Origin: Lachnospiraceae bacterium
GTDB lineage: Bacteria; Bacillota; Clostridia; Lachnospirales; Lachnospiraceae
Length of the DNA stretch: 43,926 bases
Assembly (NCBI GenBank): GCA_028721415.1
Contig: JAQYIU010000093.1
Location: 1 to 43,926 of the forward strand
Direction of reading: 5' to 3'
Shown here: positions 42,349 to 43,926 of the stretch, one piece after another
How the letters are laid out: the number at the start of each line of letters is the position of its first letter
How positions within the stretch are numbered: the stretch's first letter is position 1
The notes under the pieces: model-generated
Seen by the model: only the letters and a program-made list of their open reading frames with translations
The model's database searches: none
Told to the model about the DNA's origin: nothing
Made by a program: the position numbers and the translations under genes

Positions 42349-43926
42349 TTACTCTTCTTTAAGAACATTTCCACTCTGGGAATGTCTGCTTTCCGGAAGA
42401 GCATATTTTTTCCGGAATTCCAGATATTCTTTTCGGAAAGTCTCATCATTTTCTTCTTTGAGAACATCCAGATATTCATGGGTGTCAAATTCACCTTCAT
42501 TTACCTGTAAAATACAGAGGGCGATATTGGAACAATGGTCTGCCACTCTCTCGAATGTCGTGGAAATATCAGAGAGAACAAAACCGAGCTCGATGGTACA
42601 TTTACCCTGACGGAGACGGCTGATATGACGCTGTTTTTCTTCCATATTCAGGTAATCTACCACCTGTTCCAGCGGTTCTACTTTGCTGGCAAGAGCCTGA
42701 TCGTTGTTTTCAAAGGCATCCACTGCCTTATTCATAATCTCTATGATCGCACTGGAGAATACAACCAGTTCTTCTCTTGCTTTCTCAGAAAATTGTAGTC
42801 CTTTATTCTTCATCTCTTCCGCTGCTTCTTTTAAATTGACGGCATGATCGGAGATTCTCTCAAAGTCACCGATACAGTGGAGAATGATCGACAGTGCCTG
42901 ACTTTCGGACGGAGACAGATTTTTGCTGCTTAAGCGAAGCATGTAGCTTCCCAGCATATCTTCGTATTTATCGACCTGGTCTTCTAATTCTATCACATAT
43001 TCGGCTGTTTTTTTATCATATTTTGTCAGAAGTTCAATAGATAAGAACAGAGCTTCTCTTGCTTTTTTCGCCATATTTGCAGATACGATCTGACATTCTG
43101 CCATGGCAAGACCCGGTTTGTCCAGGAAACGCTCATCCAGTCTTGCAATATCCGGTAAAAGGGCCTTGTTCTCTGCCTGTCCTTCTTCGTCCGTTTTTTT
43201 ATCCGGAATCACCATGATTGCCAATTTCTCAAGAACATTGGCAAATGGGAAAAGTACTACAGTTGCGGAAATATTAAAGCAGGTGTGTACCACGGCGATA
43301 CCCGCTGCATTTGCTGCCAGATCCATGAAGGAAAAATGAAGAAATGCATTGAGAAGATAGAAGGCAATCATGAAAATTGCTGTTCCAATCACATTGAAAA
43401 ACAAGTGAACGGCAGCTGCTCTCTTCGCATTTTTGCTGGCACCAATACTGGACATGATGGCAGTGATACAGGTTCCGATATTTTGTCCCATAATAATTGG
43501 AATCGCTGTACTATAGCCCACTGCTCCCGTAGCGCATAAGGCCTGCAGAATACCGACAGATGCGGAAGAACTCTGGATGACTGCGGTTAAAATCGCACCT
43601 GCAATGAGTCCGAGAATCGGATTGGAAAACATCGTGAGGATTCCTGTAAATTTTTCATTATCCGCAAGCGGTGCCACGGCTCCACTCATGGTTTCCATTC
43701 CTGTCATAAGGATAGCAAATCCAATGAGAATCATACCGATATCTTTTTTCTTATCGTCCTTTGTGAACATAATAAAAATGACACCAATCACGGCAAGAAT
43801 CGGTGAAAATGAAGATGGTTTTAATAATGTCAGAAAGAAATTGCCGCCCTCGATGCCAGTAAGGCTGAGCAACCAGGAAGTGATAGTGGTACCTACATTG
43901 GCACCCATAATAATTCCGATTGCCTG
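42349..43926 (-). CDS. Na/Pi cotransporter family protein with PhoU domain, N-terminus outside window
   Basis: The frame is open to the window edge, so at least 520 residues are visible and the start is missing. It has two repeats of the Na_Pi_cotrans fold, each with a QSS motif: GANVGTTITSW in the first (the preceding QSS lies beyond the edge), and AVIQSSSASVG with GQNIGTC in the second. The C-terminal 200 residues are a PhoU-like helical domain (ELEDQVDKYEDML, ERISDHAVNL, ERVADHCSNI). It should bring in phosphate with sodium, with PhoU feedback. It lies 57 bases upstream of the response regulator, probably in one operon. Confidence 0.94.
   Translation of the reverse strand, partial: QAIGIIMGANVGTTITSWLLSLTGIEGGNFFLTLLKPSSFSPILAVIGVIFIMFTKDDKKKDIGMILIGFAILMTGMETMSGAVAPLADNEKFTGILTMFSNPILGLIAGAILTAVIQSSSASVGILQALCATGAVGYSTAIPIIMGQNIGTCITAIMSSIGASKNAKRAAAVHLFFNVIGTAIFMIAFYLLNAFLHFSFMDLAANAAGIAVVHTCFNISATVVLFPFANVLEKLAIMVIPDKKTDEEGQAENKALLPDIARLDERFLDKPGLAMAECQIVSANMAKKAREALFLSIELLTKYDKKTAEYVIELEDQVDKYEDMLGSYMLRLSSKNLSPSESQALSIILHCIGDFERISDHAVNLKEAAEEMKNKGLQFSEKAREELVVFSSAIIEIMNKAVDAFENNDQALASKVEPLEQVVDYLNMEEKQRHISRLRQGKCTIELGFVLSDISTTFERVADHCSNIALCILQVNEGEFDTHEYLDVLKEENDETFRKEYLEFRKKYALPESRHSQSGNVLKEE

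Overview
The window is a stretch of chromosome from an endospore-forming member of the Clostridia, most likely a gut Lachnospiraceae (inferred from the gene families, the AT-rich Gram-positive style ribosome sites, and a DUF5716/DUF5717-type gene pair that I associate with that family). Nearly every gene reads on the minus strand; the exceptions are trmO and a PepSY lipoprotein. No tRNA, rRNA, CRISPR array, insertion sequence or prophage was seen.

Layout from low to high coordinates. 1-981 is the edge of an AAA ATPase gene with its own consensus promoter. 1152-4335 is the forespore cassette spoIIAA-spoIIAB-sigF-spoVAA-spoVAB-spoVAC; the expected next genes spoVAD and spoVAE do not follow, and the ATPase is there instead. 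4421-10138 is valS-folC-(50-codon gene)-(zinc-ribbon/TPR membrane protein). 10227-15772 is a three-gene unit: a 1170-residue protein, an Hsp70-like protein with degenerate catalytic motifs, and a TPR protein. 15851-20988 is dus followed by two tandem secreted subtilases. 21045-28153 is mixed housekeeping: a nitroreductase-like remnant, trmO, gtrA-like, MATE, purC, nth, a DMT permease, DUF1003 and yaaA. 28229-31456 is a YtrA-type regulator with an ABC exporter. 31460-31775 is a non-coding block full of inverted repeats. 31776-33690 holds an AlkD-like protein, an unlisted 59-residue zinc ribbon, a PepSY lipoprotein and a possible small RNA. 33731-35787 is an NhaC-family carrier under a lysine riboswitch. 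35815-38511 is a polar amino acid ABC importer with a promoter-terminator leader. 38552-40016 is pdxS-pdxT. 40268-43926 is a Na/Pi cotransporter followed by a PhoB/PhoR-type two-component pair.

The best candidate for an undescribed system is the cassette at 10227-15820. The middle protein aligns by eye to DnaK along its length: phosphate-1 motif, adenosine motif and a substrate-binding beta domain. It has nevertheless lost the DnaK NEPTA glutamate and the DLGGGT motif. It is co-transcribed with a very large helical-repeat protein and a TPR protein, so a specialised, perhaps non-hydrolysing, chaperone or scaffold complex is a reasonable hypothesis. Other points of note are the truncated spoVA run, the 31.6-kb inverted-repeat block, two possible short regulatory transcripts, and two small genes of 50 and 59 codons found by hand.
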